From positions 1 to 58,961 of the forward strand of contig JADJRU010000021.1 of the NCBI GenBank assembly GCA_016712105.1: a stretch of 58,961 nucleotides of DNA, read 5' to 3'. The stretch comes from Ahniella sp. (GTDB lineage: Bacteria; Pseudomonadota; Gammaproteobacteria; Xanthomonadales; Ahniellaceae). The notes under the pieces were generated by a model. The model was not told the origin of the DNA. It searched no databases and saw nothing but the letters and a program-made list of their open reading frames with translations. A program made the position numbers and the translations under genes. This document shows, in pieces, positions 18,948 to 29,319 of the stretch (position 1 is its first letter; each line of letters begins with the position of its first letter).

Positions 18948-20446
18948 TTACTTCACGCCGTGCATCAGCTTCTGGATCAGCGGGGCGATCAGGAACAACA
19001 ACACGCCGAAGCCGATCAACGACCAGAACCCGAAGGTGTAGCCGCTGAGGGCCGAAGCCGTGGTCATGCCACCTTCGCCGCTCACGTGACCGGCGAAGAT
19101 GCCGGACAGATTGTTGCCGATGCCGGTGGACAGGAACCAGCCGCCCATACCGAACGCCACGAGACGAATCGGTGCGAGTTTGGTGACCATCGACAGGCCG
19201 ATCGGCGACAGGCACAGCTCACCGATGGACTGGATCCAGTACACGGCGAACAAGGTCCAGAACGGGATCTTGAGTGTGGCGGGATCGACGAGCTTCGACA
19301 GGGCATACATCAGCAGCAGGAACGCGAGGCCGTTGAACAGCAGGCCAAGCGGCGAACTTGCGCGGGATGGACGGTTCCACTTACCCATCTTCACCCAGAT
19401 CCACGCGATGATCGGCGCCAGCGCAATGATCGCCACCGAGTTGACGCTCTGGAACCAGGCCGTCGGGAACGTCCAGCCATTGAGGTCGCGGTTGACGATG
19501 CTCTCGGCGAGGAACGTGAATGAACTGCCGGCCTGCTCGAAGAACATCCAGAACAGGATGTTGAACGCAAAGATGATCAGCATCGCAATGACTTTGTTGC
19601 GCGACTCCTTGCCATTCTTGATGCCTTCGATCATCAGCATGATGGCGAGGCCGATGAACATGATGGTCAGAATGACCTGCAGCTTCTGAGCGCCCAGAGC
19701 GAGCAGGAAGTACACGAGCGGAATCACGGCAAGTGAGCCGCCGATTACCGCGGCAACACGGCCCATGCCTTCGCCACCCACAGGAGGTGCGCCGACGCCC
19801 TTGAGTTGCCCACGGCCCAGCCAGAACCAGATGGTGCTGATCAGCATGCCGATTGCGGAAGCGATGAACACGTACTTGTAGGCCGGCATGGTTTCGGTAC
19901 CGAACACTTTTTCGGCGAGGTGCTGGGTCAGGATCGGGGCGATGAACGCACCGGCATTGATGCCCATGTAGAAGATCGTGAAGCCGGAATCGCGACGTTC
20001 ATCATTGGCCGCATAAATCTTGCCGACGACCGTCGAGATGATGGGCTTGAACAGGCCGTTGCCGACGATGATCGTGGCGAGGCCGAGCTTGAAGACGTCT
20101 TGATTGGGGATACTGATCAGAACAGGCCGAGTGCCATGATCACCGCGCCGATCAGGATCGATCGCTGGTAACCGATGTAACGGTCTGCGACGAGGCCGCC
20201 GAAAATGGCGCCTGGCATAAACCAGCGCCAGATAGGAGCCGTAGATCAGGCCGGCAGGTTGCTGGCCCGAGGGTCGCCGTTGTAGAACTGCGCAACGATG
20301 TAGAGCACCAAGGCCCAACGGATTCCGTAGAACGCAAAGCGTTCCCAGAACTCCGACATGAACAGCATCCACAAAGGGCCTGGATGGCCCATGATTTGTG
20401 GGTAAGCAGGCGGATTTGCACCGGCCTGACTGGCAGTTCCACTCAT
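18948..20446 (-). CDS. POT/PTR2-family proton-dependent peptide transporter, frame breaks
   Basis: An inner-membrane major-facilitator transporter that imports di- and tripeptides with protons. ATG 20446 follows AAGGAAGAATCG. The family signature ExxERFxYYG appears as FWERFAFYGIRW in the first helix. FTIFYMGINAGAFIAPILT is the PTR2 signature region, and about 12-14 hydrophobic segments follow to the C terminus (LIQKLMHGVK). Two frame changes lie at about 20215-20260 and 20110-20140. Between them LIYGSYLALVY reads in one frame, and the remaining loop-helix sequence in another gives typical POT residues (GLVADRYIGYQRSILIGAVI), so the gene is probably whole in the organism. It is transcribed towards the bidirectional terminator. 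Confidence 0.85.
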
Positions 20447-20650
20447 CGATTCTTCCTTTTCATGTGTGTCTAGGTACGGCGGCAAGCACCGCGGGTGATC
20501 TTTCGCCCACTAACCGCAGGTGAAGAAAGTGCGAAAGGTTTAGTGACAGTTGCGTCCGGAGTCAAACACCTGATCTGCTGCGGCGCAACATTTGCTGGGG
20601 ACGGGCCCATTGATTGGCTAGAATATCGGTCTTTGCCGGGAGTTGTCGCC

Positions 20651-22165
20651 ATGGTCACGATCAAGCAGGAAGACCTGATCCAGAGCATCGCCGATGCGCT
20701 GCAGTACATCAGTTATTACCACCCGGTCGACTACATCAAGAACCTGGCTGCGGCCTATGAGCGCGAGCAGTCTGAAGCGGCACGGGACGCGATCAAGCAG
20801 ATTCTGGTGAACTCGCGCATGTGCGCCGAGGGACATCGTCCGATCTGTCAGGACACCGGCATCGTCAACGTGTTCCTGGAAATCGGCATGGACGTGCACT
20901 TCGAGGCCACCATGAGCATCGAAGACATGTGCAACGAAGGCATCCGTCGTGCTTACCTGCACCCGGACAACAAGCTGCGCGCTTCCGTGCTGGCCGATCC
21001 GGTCGCGACACGTCGTAATACCAAAGACAACACACCGGGTGTCGTGCACATGAAGCTTGTGCCCGGTAATACGGTGCACGTGACCGTAGCGGCGAAAGGC
21101 GGCGGGTCGGAAGCGAAGTCGAAGTTCGCGATGCTCAATCCGTCCGACTCGGTCGTGGACTGGGTCATGAAGACCGTGCCGACGATGGGTGCGGGTTGGT
21201 GTCCGCCGGGCATGCTGGGCATCGGCATTGGCGGCACGGCCGACAAGTGCATGCTGATGGCGAAAGAGTCGCTGATGGAGCCGATCGACATGCAGGAGTT
21301 GATCGCCCGCGGCCCGAAGAATCGCATCGAAGAATTGCGCATCGAGTTGTACGAGAAGATCAATGCGCTGGGCATCGGCGCCCAGGGTCTGGGTGGTTTG
21401 ACGACCGTGCTGGACGTGAAGATCCACGATTACCCGACGCACGCGGCGAATCTGCCGATTGCGATGATCCCGAACTGCGCGGCGACGCGCCATGCCCACT
21501 TCGAACTGGATGGTTCGGGCCCGGTGGCCCTCGAACCGCCGTCTCTCGAAGACTGGCCGGCACTCACGTACGACGCCGGCAAGGGCAAACGTGTGAACCT
21601 CGATGGCATCACGCGTGAGGAAGTCGAATCCTGGAAGCCGGGTGATGTGCTGCTGTTGAACGGCAAGCTGCTGACCGGGCGCGATGCTGCGCACAAGCGT
21701 ATGGTCGACATGCTGAACAAGGGCGAGACCTTGCCGGTCGACATGAAAGGTCGATTCATCTACTACGTCGGCCCCGTGGATCCGGTACGCGATGAAGTGG
21801 TTGGTCCGGCTGGTCCGACCACGGCCACGCGCATGGACAAGTTCACTGACCAGGTGCTCGCCGCAACCGGCCTGCTGGGTATGGTCGGCAAGGCCGAGCG
21901 TGGCCCGGCTGGTATTGAAGCGATCAAGAAACATCGCGCCGTGTACCTGATTGCGGTCGGTGGCTCGGCGTATCTGGTGTCGAAGGCGATCAAGGCATCG
22001 CGCGTGCTGGCGTTTGAAGACCTGGGCATGGAAGCGATCTACGAGTTCGAGGTGAAGGACATGCCAGTCACCGTTGCGGTCGACGTGGAAGGTCATTCAG
22101 TGCACCAGAGTGGCCCGCGCGAATGGCAGGGCCGGATCGGCAAGATTCCGGTGTCGGTGGTTTGA
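20651..22165 (+). CDS. Class I fumarate hydratase (iron-sulfur)
   Basis: A 505-residue enzyme interconverting fumarate and malate in the TCA cycle. The three Cys ligands of the oxygen-sensitive [4Fe-4S] cluster are present at the family spacing: C66 (RPICQDTG), C184 (GWCPPG) and C276 (PNCAATRH). Substrate-binding blocks GGGSEAKSKFA and GIGGTADK are intact, as is the C-terminal beta domain (PVDPVRDEVVGPAGPTTATRMD, given here as separate blocks PVDPVRDEVVG and PAGPTTATRMD). ATG 20651 is chosen over upstream in-frame codons because family similarity begins at VTIKQEDLI. The frame is intact. A class II fumarase is encoded at 40188-41579, so the organism has both the Fe-S and the Fe-independent enzyme. 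Confidence 0.95.
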   Translation: MVTIKQEDLIQSIADALQYISYYHPVDYIKNLAAAYEREQSEAARDAIKQILVNSRMCAEGHRPICQDTGIVNVFLEIGMDVHFEATMSIEDMCNEGIRRAYLHPDNKLRASVLADPVATRRNTKDNTPGVVHMKLVPGNTVHVTVAAKGGGSEAKSKFAMLNPSDSVVDWVMKTVPTMGAGWCPPGMLGIGIGGTADKCMLMAKESLMEPIDMQELIARGPKNRIEELRIELYEKINALGIGAQGLGGLTTVLDVKIHDYPTHAANLPIAMIPNCAATRHAHFELDGSGPVALEPPSLEDWPALTYDAGKGKRVNLDGITREEVESWKPGDVLLLNGKLLTGRDAAHKRMVDMLNKGETLPVDMKGRFIYYVGPVDPVRDEVVGPAGPTTATRMDKFTDQVLAATGLLGMVGKAERGPAGIEAIKKHRAVYLIAVGGSAYLVSKAIKASRVLAFEDLGMEAIYEFEVKDMPVTVAVDVEGHSVHQSGPREWQGRIGKIPVSVV

Positions 22166-22249
22166 TCCGGCTGTTTTTGGGTCCCGCCAACAGTGATCGC
22201 CGCTATCGCGGGGACCACTGATTGGCGTGGAATCGACCACACTGACCAC

Positions 22250-22920
22250 TGCCGTCATCCCCGCGAAAGCTGCGCGAAAGTGCTGGGCTTGATCTTGACC
22301 CGAACATCAAGGCTGTCATCCCCGCGAAAGCGGGGATCCACCAGTTTTCGGCGGTAGTTGGGTGACCTGTGGCGTGCGAGTGGATTCCCGCTTTCGCGGG
22401 AATGACGGGATGTTGTGTGTGGTTCGGTGCACTCAATCGCTCATCGCGGGAATGACGGATGTTGTGTGTGGTTCGGTGCACTCACTCGTTCATCGCGGGA
22501 ATGACGGATGTTGTGTGCGGCTCGGTGCACTCACGCGTTCATCGCGCTGACGCGGAGGACATCGTTCGCCAAGGAATCGACCTGGACATCAATGCCGTCA
22601 TCCCCGCGAAAGCGGGGATCCATTCGGATGCGAACGTGTCATGGGACTGAGGCGTACGAGTTGATTCCCGCTTGCGCGGGAATGACGGATGTTGTGTGTG
22701 GTTCGGTGCACTTACTCGTTCATCGCGCTGACGCGGAGGACATCGTTCGCCACGGAATCGACCTGAACATCAATGCCGTCATCCCCGCGAAAGCGGGGAT
22801 CCATTCGGATGCGAACGTGTCATGGAACTGAGGCGTGCGAGTGGATTCCCGCTTTCGCGGGAATGACGGAGTGCGTGTGGTTCGTGCACTCACTCCCGTT
22901 CATCGCGGGAGTAACAGGTG
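22250..22920. repeat. Block of palindromic REP-like repeats in nested tandem copies
   Basis: The common intergenic palindrome, GTCATCCCCGCGAAAGCGGG in one direction and GATTCCCGCTTTCGCGGGAA in the other, occurs repeatedly (about 22253, 22315, 22384, 22598, 22665, 22784, 22845). It is embedded in longer tandem units starting with ATGTTGTGTG at 22410, 22459, 22508 and 22689. The first two periods are 49 bases; the 22508 unit is 181 bases and is repeated almost exactly from 22689 to about 22870. The flanks 22166-22250 and 22920-23030 hold no gene. Arms and 'spacers' are both repeated, so this is not CRISPR. Confidence 0.85.
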
Positions 22921-23030
22921 TTGTGTGTCGTGGGCGGGCTCACACGTCGCGCAGCGCCGAAGGACTTAACGCCGTCAGCGGGGATGCGATGCCGACACCA
23001 TCGGGAATGCTGGCGCTTGCCTGGATCGGG

Positions 23031-24610
23031 TCAGGGATGATGCGCGTCGAGACTGAGGTGCTGCCCCGGTTTGACGGTCGCCAGTGCTGCTTGAGCGCTG
23101 GCGAGGAAGGCCTCCGGATCGCTGGCCTGGCTGAGTTTGCACGTGGCTGCCAGGCTGGTGCAGCGGGCGAGCAGCGGATGGGGCGGTTCGGTGAATTGTT
23201 GACGGAGCTGAGCCAGGCTTTCGTCGATACGACGTTGGGGATCGAGTCCTGGCGCACCCGACAACAAGACGACGATGGTGTCGTCCTGAACACGCCAGAC
23301 ACAAGGTTGCGGGTCCAGCAAGGTTTGCGAAACGCGATTCGCCAAGAGATTGCAGGCCTCGTTGCGTCGGGCGGGCGTGACATTCTGGGCACCCGGATCG
23401 AGGCGCAGGAACCACAGCGTCATGGCTCGGCCACCGCGTGTGACGGCGCGACACTCGGCTTTCATGCGCTTCCGGAACTGCGTCTCGCTGACCAGGCCGA
23501 ATACCGACTGATCACCCTGGCGGCGGTCGAGTTTGCCGGAAGCGCGACGCAGGTTCTCACGCACTCTGCCGAGTTCCTCGGCTTGACGGTTGGCACGCGC
23601 CTGACTTTGCATCAGGCGATTCGCCGTGTGCAGCAGGTGGATGGCGCCCGCTACGGAATCGGCGAGCGCACGCAACAGCAAGCGGTTTTCACCCGTGAAG
23701 GCGGCCGCCGATTGCGCTTCGAGATTGAGCACGCCGAAGACGCGACCACGCAACATGATCGGCAACGCCAGCTCGGCGTGAACCGCGGCGTTCACCGGAA
23801 CATAGGAGGCTTCCGGGTGATGTCTTCGATCAGGATCGGCAACCCTTCACGAAAACATCGGCCGACCACCCCTTCGCTGATGGGCCACTGTTTGCCTCGG
23901 TAAGTGACATGCGGTGATGCGCCCAGATGCGCCATCACTTCCAGATGACCGACCAGATCACCTTCGAGCAAGACAGTCGACTCGACGGTCTGGAATCGGG
24001 TGGACAACGAGCGCAGCACAAACGCGAGCAGCGCATCGAGATCATCGGATTCCATGGCTTGGCGGGTGAACTCGGCCACAGCCTCCAGAAGCTCCGCGCG
24101 GCGTGTCAATTCCTCGACGCGGCGCGCCGCCGCGATGGCTCCGGCAATCTGTTCCGAGATCGTGCGCAGCAAGTCCAACGAGTCATCGAAGGTGCCGATA
24201 CGCGTGCTTTCCAGATTCAGCACCGCAATCACTTGCCACGATGCAGGATCGGGACACAGTTCGGACAAACCGCCGGGCAGGGTATGGACAAAATTCGCAT
24301 GCTGGCGGGCATCGCTGACCAGAACCGGTCGGCCCGTGACGGCGACCTCGCCGACCACGCCTGACCCGAATTCGCGCGAATATCCGACCTGCACATCGGT
24401 CGGCAGCGTGGTCGCCAGCGCCTCGCAGACAAATCGCCGGGTGTCGTGGTTCACACTGGCCAGCGCCACGAACTCCCACTGGAAAAAATGGGCCAAGGCC
24501 TCTGCCACACGCTGGAGCATGGGGCGCAAGCCCAAATCCTCGGTGGCGATCCGGGCCAGGTCGGCGAGGATTTCGGGCAACTGGGGCTTGGTGTGGGGGC
24601 GTTTGTTCAT
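23031..24610 (-). CDS. GAF-GAF protein with degenerate GGDEF domain, one frame break
   Basis: Two GAF sensor domains (about residues 15-170 and 175-340) are visible: FGSGVVGEVAVTGRPVLVSD, VIAVLNLES, then ISEGVVGRCFREGLPILIED and GVLNLEAQ. A coiled linker follows, then a C-terminal region with the outline of a diguanylate cyclase domain (SETQFRKRMKAECRAVTRGG, later VWRVQDDTIVVLLSG). The signature that should read GGDEF or GGEEF is replaced by RVQDDT and the metal-binding sites are absent, so it is probably catalytically inactive. The frame changes at about 23812 (ATCACCCGGAAGCC) with ASYVPVNAAV continuing in the next frame. Cytoplasmic sensor by inference; it may bind a ligand and partner protein. 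Confidence 0.75.
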
Positions 24611-24686
24611 TGCTGCGAGTGTACGCGTTCCCGAAGATTCGGGCAGAAACCGGGGCAGGGAACCGCCAAGGCCGGCACCCGGTCCA

Positions 24687-25865
24687 TCACACCCGATCCA
24701 GCGCCTGCTGCAGATCGGCGATCAGCACATCGGCGGATTCGAGTCCGATCGAGAAACGCACCAGCCCCACCGGGACCGATGCCGGGAAATCGAGCGAAGG
24801 CCAGTCACGGACACCACACACCGGGAACACGAGCGACTCGTAACCACCCCAGCTGGCAGCGATCAGGAAGCGCTTGAGCCCGTCGACAAAGGTTTCGACC
24901 TGATCGATCCGCTCGGCGCGCAATTCGATCGAGAACAGGCCGTTGCCGTGTTTGAGCTGACGTTCGGTGAGGCCGAAGCGTTCCGGCTCCTGTCGGGCCC
25001 AGGGCGAGTGGACCCGGGCGACTTTGGGGTGCTGTTCCAGCCAGTCCAGCACTTCGGCGGTGGTTTCGGCGATCTGCTTCAGGCGAACCGGCAGGGTCCG
25101 CAAGCCGCGCAACAGTAACCAGGCATCATGTGGCGAGAGGATGGCGCCGAGTGTCATGTACGGGCCGGCAAACACCTCTCGCATCAGCGACTCCGAGCCG
25201 CACAGCGCCCCAGCGACCACGTCGCTGTGGCCATTGAGGTACTTCGTGGCCGAGTGTGCCACCAGGTCGATGCCCAGGTTGAGCGCCGATTGCCCGAGCG
25301 GCGTGGCGAAGCTGTTGTCGAGCAAGGTTCGGATGCCGCGTGCCTTGGCCAGTGCTGCAATCGCTGCCAGGTCCTGTTGCTCGAACGTGAGTGAGTTGGG
25401 GCTTTCCAGCAGGATCAGCCTGGTGCGATCAGTAATGGCTCCGGCGACCGTTTCGGGCGAACGCGCGTCGATCAGCCGTGAGGTGACGCCGAATTGCGCC
25501 AGATGCTTTTTGACGAGAGTCCGTGTCCACGCATACGGCTTGTCGACACACAGCACTTCGTCGCCGGCACGCAGCACGGCCAGTGCACCGGCCGCCATGG
25601 CCGCGGCGCCGGACGCGAACATCAGGGCGCTTTCGGCGCCCTCGAGGGCGGCGATCTTGCGTGCCACGATCGCCACGGTCGGGTTCTGGCCGCGTGTGTA
25701 GACGTATTCGGCAAACTCGTCGCCGATGCGACGGCGCATGGTCGCCACATCCGGATGCGCGAACATGGCGCTCTGCACGATCGGCGGGATCACCGCGTCG
25801 AAGTATTGCGACCGATCTTCCCCCAGATGGTTCAGGATGTAGGACAGATCGGTCGGGTGCGACAT
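24687..25865 (-). CDS. Cystathionine gamma-synthase/beta-lyase family PLP enzyme
   Basis: A 392-residue fold-type I PLP enzyme. YVYTRGQNPTV is the substrate-side motif, ASGAAAMAAGALAVL the phosphate-binding turn, LLDNSFATP precedes the PLP Asp region, and HSATKYLNGHSDVVAGA contains the Schiff-base lysine. It could be cystathionine gamma-synthase, cystathionine beta-lyase or methionine gamma-lyase; sequence alone does not decide, though the replacement of the usual aromatic after Y-V-Y and the unusual N-terminal SYILNHLGEDRSQYF suggest the lyase-like branch. It lies 3 bases after galU and is likely the last gene of the desaturase-to-galU run. Intact frame. Confidence 0.85.
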   Translation of the reverse strand: MSHPTDLSYILNHLGEDRSQYFDAVIPPIVQSAMFAHPDVATMRRRIGDEFAEYVYTRGQNPTVAIVARKIAALEGAESALMFASGAAAMAAGALAVLRAGDEVLCVDKPYAWTRTLVKKHLAQFGVTSRLIDARSPETVAGAITDRTRLILLESPNSLTFEQQDLAAIAALAKARGIRTLLDNSFATPLGQSALNLGIDLVAHSATKYLNGHSDVVAGALCGSESLMREVFAGPYMTLGAILSPHDAWLLLRGLRTLPVRLKQIAETTAEVLDWLEQHPKVARVHSPWARQEPERFGLTERQLKHGNGLFSIELRAERIDQVETFVDGLKRFLIAASWGGYESLVFPVCGVRDWPSLDFPASVPVGLVRFSIGLESADVLIADLQQALDRV

Positions 25866-25868
25866 GGC

Positions 25869-26744
25869 TTACTCCCGCGACAGGCGCTCGCGCATCAGTT
25901 CAACGACCGGCGCATGGAGTTCCGGATCTTCGAGCGCCAGATGGACGGTGGCTTGCACCATGCCCAGTCGATTGCCGCAATCAAATCGACGGCCAGTGAA
26001 GCGGTAACTGAAGACCGGTTGTTCCCGCAGCAGCGTGGCGATGGCATCGGTGAGTTGGATCTCGCCGCCGCTGCCGGTCCCGGTGGTTTCGAGCAACTCG
26101 AATATGCGTGGATCGAGGACATAGCGGCCGACGATCGCCAGTGTCGATGGGGCAGCGTCGGGCTTCGGCTTCTCGACCACGCCCCGCAAACGCGCAAGCG
26201 TTTCGGTGACCGGCTCCGCTGAAACGATGCCATACCGATTCGTGTGTTCGCGTGGGACATCTTCGACGGCGATGACACTCGCGCGCTGTTCTTCGGCAAT
26301 CTCGACCATCTGGCGCAGCGCACCGTGACCACGATTCCAGATCATGTCGTCGGGCAGCATCACGGCGAAGGGCTCGTTGCCGACGACCGCCTTGGCGCAC
26401 AGCACGGCGTGGCCCAATCCGAGTGCTTCCGGTTGGGTGACAAACACGGCCCGTACGCCCGGCGGCAGGAGGTTCCGCACGATCGACAACAATTCGTGTT
26501 TGCCGGCCGCTTCGAGTTTGGCTTCGAGTTCGTACGACTTGTCGTAGAAGTCGGCAATCGAATGTTTGTAGCGGTTGGTGACGAAGATCAGTGTGTCGCA
26601 GCCGGCATCCACGGCCTCTTCGACCGCGTACTGGATCAGCGGCTTGTCGATCAGCGGCAGCATTTCCTTCGGGACCACCTTGCTGGCGGGCAGAAAGCGG
26701 GTGCCCAGGCCAGCAACGGGAAAAACGACTTTACGGATTCGCAT
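25869..26744 (-). CDS. galU: UTP-glucose-1-phosphate uridylyltransferase GalU
   Basis: Makes UDP-glucose from UTP and glucose-1-phosphate for polysaccharide synthesis. The nucleotide-binding loop GLGTRFLPASK and VPKEMLPLIDKPLIQYAVEE are at the N terminus. VMLPDDMIW carries the metal-binding Asp, and VEKPKPD and GGEIQLTDAI are characteristic GalU blocks. The 291-residue length is usual. Its start overlaps the end of the upstream CapD-type gene by 14 bases, so the two are co-translated and both act in nucleotide-sugar supply. Confidence 0.95.
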   Translation of the reverse strand: MRIRKVVFPVAGLGTRFLPASKVVPKEMLPLIDKPLIQYAVEEAVDAGCDTLIFVTNRYKHSIADFYDKSYELEAKLEAAGKHELLSIVRNLLPPGVRAVFVTQPEALGLGHAVLCAKAVVGNEPFAVMLPDDMIWNRGHGALRQMVEIAEEQRASVIAVEDVPREHTNRYGIVSAEPVTETLARLRGVVEKPKPDAAPSTLAIVGRYVLDPRIFELLETTGTGSGGEIQLTDAIATLLREQPVFSYRFTGRRFDCGNRLGMVQATVHLALEDPELHAPVVELMRERLSRE

Positions 26745-28600
26745 GAGTCAGCTTGTGTATGGAGACAACCTCGCCGGTTTCGGCGCGTTCATTCTCGAAT
26801 TCGGGGACGAGTGCTCGCAGGCAACGCAGGCACTCGGCTTCGTCGAAGCGGCGCACGGCCGCATCGGCACGGTTCAGCATCTGCACCAGTTCGGTCCACG
26901 GCACCTCACGCGACTGGGCGAGAAAGATCTTGCGATGACCGGTGCTTTCGTAGTCTTCCTGCTCGTGGAAGAGTTCTTCGAACAGCTTTTCGCCCGGCCG
27001 AAGACCGGTGTAGACGATCTGGATTTCCTTGCCAGGCACTTTGCCGGCGAGCAGGATCATCTGCTCGGCCAGGTAGGAGATCTTCACCGGCTCGCCCATG
27101 TCGAGCGCGAAGATTTCGCCACCTTTGCCCAGTACGGCAGCCTGCAGGATCAACTGGCAGGCTTCCGGGATGGTCATGAAATACCGCGTGATTTCCGGGT
27201 GCGTGACGGTGACCGGTCCGCCCCGACGAATCTGTTCGCGGAACAGCGGCACGACACTGCCGGCGGAGTCGAGCACATTGCCGAACCGGACGGTGATGAA
27301 GTGGGTGCGCGAACGCAGTGACAAGGCTTGGCAGAACACTTCGGCAGCACGTTTGGTGGCGCCCATCACACTGGACGGGTTGACCGCCTTGTCCGTGGAG
27401 ATGAGCACAAAATTATCGACGCCGTGGCGATCGGCTGTCATCGCCAGCGTTTGGGTGCCGCACAGGTTGTTGCGCAGTGCCTCGCGCGCCTGGCTCTGCA
27501 GCAGCGGTACATGTTTGAACGCCGCGGCATGGAACACGGCATGCGGACGCAGTTCGGTGAATACACGCTCGCAAGTGGCGGCATCACCACAATCTCCGAG
27601 TACCGGATTAAACACCAGCTCCGGAAACTCGCCGCGCAGTTCCTGTTCGATGCGGTAGAGGTTGTATTCGCTGAGTTCCAGAACGGTCAGGGAATCACAG
27701 CCCAATCGTGCGACCTGACGGCACAGTTCGGCGCCGATTGATCCACCGCCACCGGTGACCAGGACGCGCTTCCCGGCGAGGCCGGTGCGGATGGCTGTCC
27801 AGTCGAGCGATACCGGGTCGCGACCGAGCAGATCCTCGATCGCCACTTCTTTCAGCTCGTTGAAACTCGAACGGCCCTCGACCACGTCCTGCAGTCGCGG
27901 AATGGTTCGGAAGGGGAGGTTCGAGGCTTCACACAGCGTGACGATGCGCTGCATCTGCTGGTTGTTCGCCGACGGCACGGCGATGACCAACATGTCGGCC
28001 GCAACTTCCGCCAGATCAGGCAACTCCTCGATCGGACCAATGACCGGCACGCCGTGGATCTTGGTGCCACGCAACGCACGGTTATCGTCGACAAAACCGA
28101 CCGGGCGATACAGGTTTTCACGACGGATCTCGCGGACCAGGTTTTCGCCCGCCCGACCGGCACCGAGGATCAGCACTCGAAGGTCGGCTTGTTGCCGGGC
28201 CATGTCGGTGCGGCTGTCTTTCCAGAACCGGTACAACATGCGCGGCGCCGACAGGAACAGCATCAGTGCCAGCGGGTAGATGACGAGGACCGAACGGTGG
28301 CGTGCCGAGCAGGCGGTCGTAAATGAACAGGCCGATCGAGATGGCAATGACGCCGCCGACCGAACCTCGGGCGATGTTGACCAGGTCGGGCATGCTGGCG
28401 AAGCGCCAGAGGCCCTTGTACAGGCCGGTCCACATCAGGATCAGACCCTGGATGCTCAGCACGATCCAGTACTCGGCGCCCCACAAGGGGATTTCCGGGG
28501 GCGATACCTGAACGTTGTAGCGCAGCCAGTTGGCGCCAAACCAGGCCAGCCAGACCATGGCCAAATCGTGTCCAACCACGGCAATGCGCGGGTGGATCAC
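26731..28600 (-). CDS. Membrane-bound nucleotide-sugar 4,6-dehydratase/epimerase (CapD/WbpM type), one frame break
   Basis: The N-terminal part has four hydrophobic segments (MVWLAWFGANWL, YWIVLSIQGLILMWTGLY, GVIAISIGLFIY, and one around LALMLFLS). Then comes a first Rossmann domain (LILGAGRAGENLVREI) and a second, catalytic one (VLVTGGGGSIGAELCRQ, LISTDKAVNPSSVMGATKRAAE, FGNVLDSAGSVVPLF). This is the WbpM/CapD architecture, producing UDP- or other NDP-keto sugars for surface polysaccharide. The usual catalytic Tyr is Met in this subfamily (SSVMGATK). The frame changes at about 28290. The start is uncertain: GTG 28600 (VIHPRIAVVGHD) is the best candidate, but the frame is open upstream into the gamma-carbonic anhydrase gene without a stop. 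Confidence 0.85.
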
Positions 28601-29317
28601 GCTGATCAGTCCAGACGGAGGCGGGCGGGCCGGGGGGAGGGTGCGTAGGGTTCTGACCGGGAGCCCGCTATTGACGTGCAGTGTGCTGCAAAAAGCGCGT
28701 GGCCGGGTGGGCGGGGCTGCGAGAGGCTGGGCTTCGCTTCGCTCAGCCTGCCAGTCTGGCCGGCCCTCAGGCACAGCCCACGCAGCGGCGAGGTACTCGT
28801 TCTTGAGGCGGATGTAGTGCTGCGCCGAGTAGTAGAGCATTTCGATCTCGCGGTCACTGAGCACCCGCACCATCTTGCCCGGATTGCCCATCCACATCTC
28901 GCCGGTCTGGACGATCTTGCCGGGCGGGACGAGGCAACGCGCGCCGACGAAGGCGTGTTTCATGACGCGGGCGCCGTCGAGGACGGTGGCACCCATGCCG
29001 ATCAGGCAGGCGTCTTCGATCGTGCAGGCATGCAGGATGGCGCCATGGCCGACGGTGACATCGGCACCGATCAGCAGCGGGAAACCGCCGGTGACCGAGG
29101 GGCCATCATGCGTGACATGCAGGATGCTGCCGTCCTGAATGTTCGTGCGGGCACCGATGCGGATGTGGTGCACGTCGCCGCGCACCACACACATCGGCCA
29201 CACGGAGGCGTCTTCGCCAATCTCGACGTCACCGATCACGACCGCGGCCGGATCGACATAAACACCCGAAGCCAGGCGCGGCAGTTGGCCTCGGAACGGA
29301 CGGATCGCAGACGACAT
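28601..29317 (-). CDS. Gamma-carbonic anhydrase-like protein (YrdA/PaaY family), no stop before next gene
   Basis: The left-handed beta-helix hexapeptide repeats of gamma-class carbonic anhydrase-like proteins are clear: VIGDVEIGEDASVWPMCVVRGD, given as blocks VIGDVEIG and SVWPMCVVRGD. Then follow RIGARTNIQDGSILHVTHDG and VGHGAILHACTIEDACLIGMG, which carry the metal-binding histidines. The family domain ends about residue 180 (HYIRLKNEYLAA, near 28780). From there the frame stays open through a low-complexity Pro/Arg-rich stretch coded by a palindromic repeat and runs directly into the CapD-type gene. A natural fusion is unlikely; either the stop was lost by repeat insertion or an indel hides it. 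ATG 29317 lies 2 bases after the desaturase stop. Confidence 0.8.
28724..28749. repeat. Palindromic repeat at the end of the gamma-carbonic anhydrase gene
   Basis: AGGCTG with GC, loop TTCGCTTC, GC and CAGCCT forms an imperfect hairpin. The surrounding 28610-28790 is unusually Pro/Arg-coding and G-rich and looks like inserted intergenic repeat rather than protein-coding sequence. Confidence 0.55.
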
Positions 29318-29319
29318 GG

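Noticed and set aside
20592..20624. Sigma-70 promoter ahead of the class I fumarase gene (TTGCTG ... TAGAAT)
   Set aside because: The -10-like box is good, but spacing to the only -35-like box is 21 bases, too long to support a call.
20618..22096. 492-codon minus-strand open frame antisense to class I fumarase
   Set aside because: Arg/His-rich shadow of a well-conserved gene with no family resemblance.
22250..22920. Possible CRISPR array
   Set aside because: Repeat and intervening sequences are both duplicated, the unit length varies (49 and 181 bases), the core is a common REP palindrome, and no cas gene is nearby.
23031..23795. Separate gene for the C-terminal half of the GAF protein
   Set aside because: The GTG start lies within the second GAF domain and a one-base correction joins both halves.
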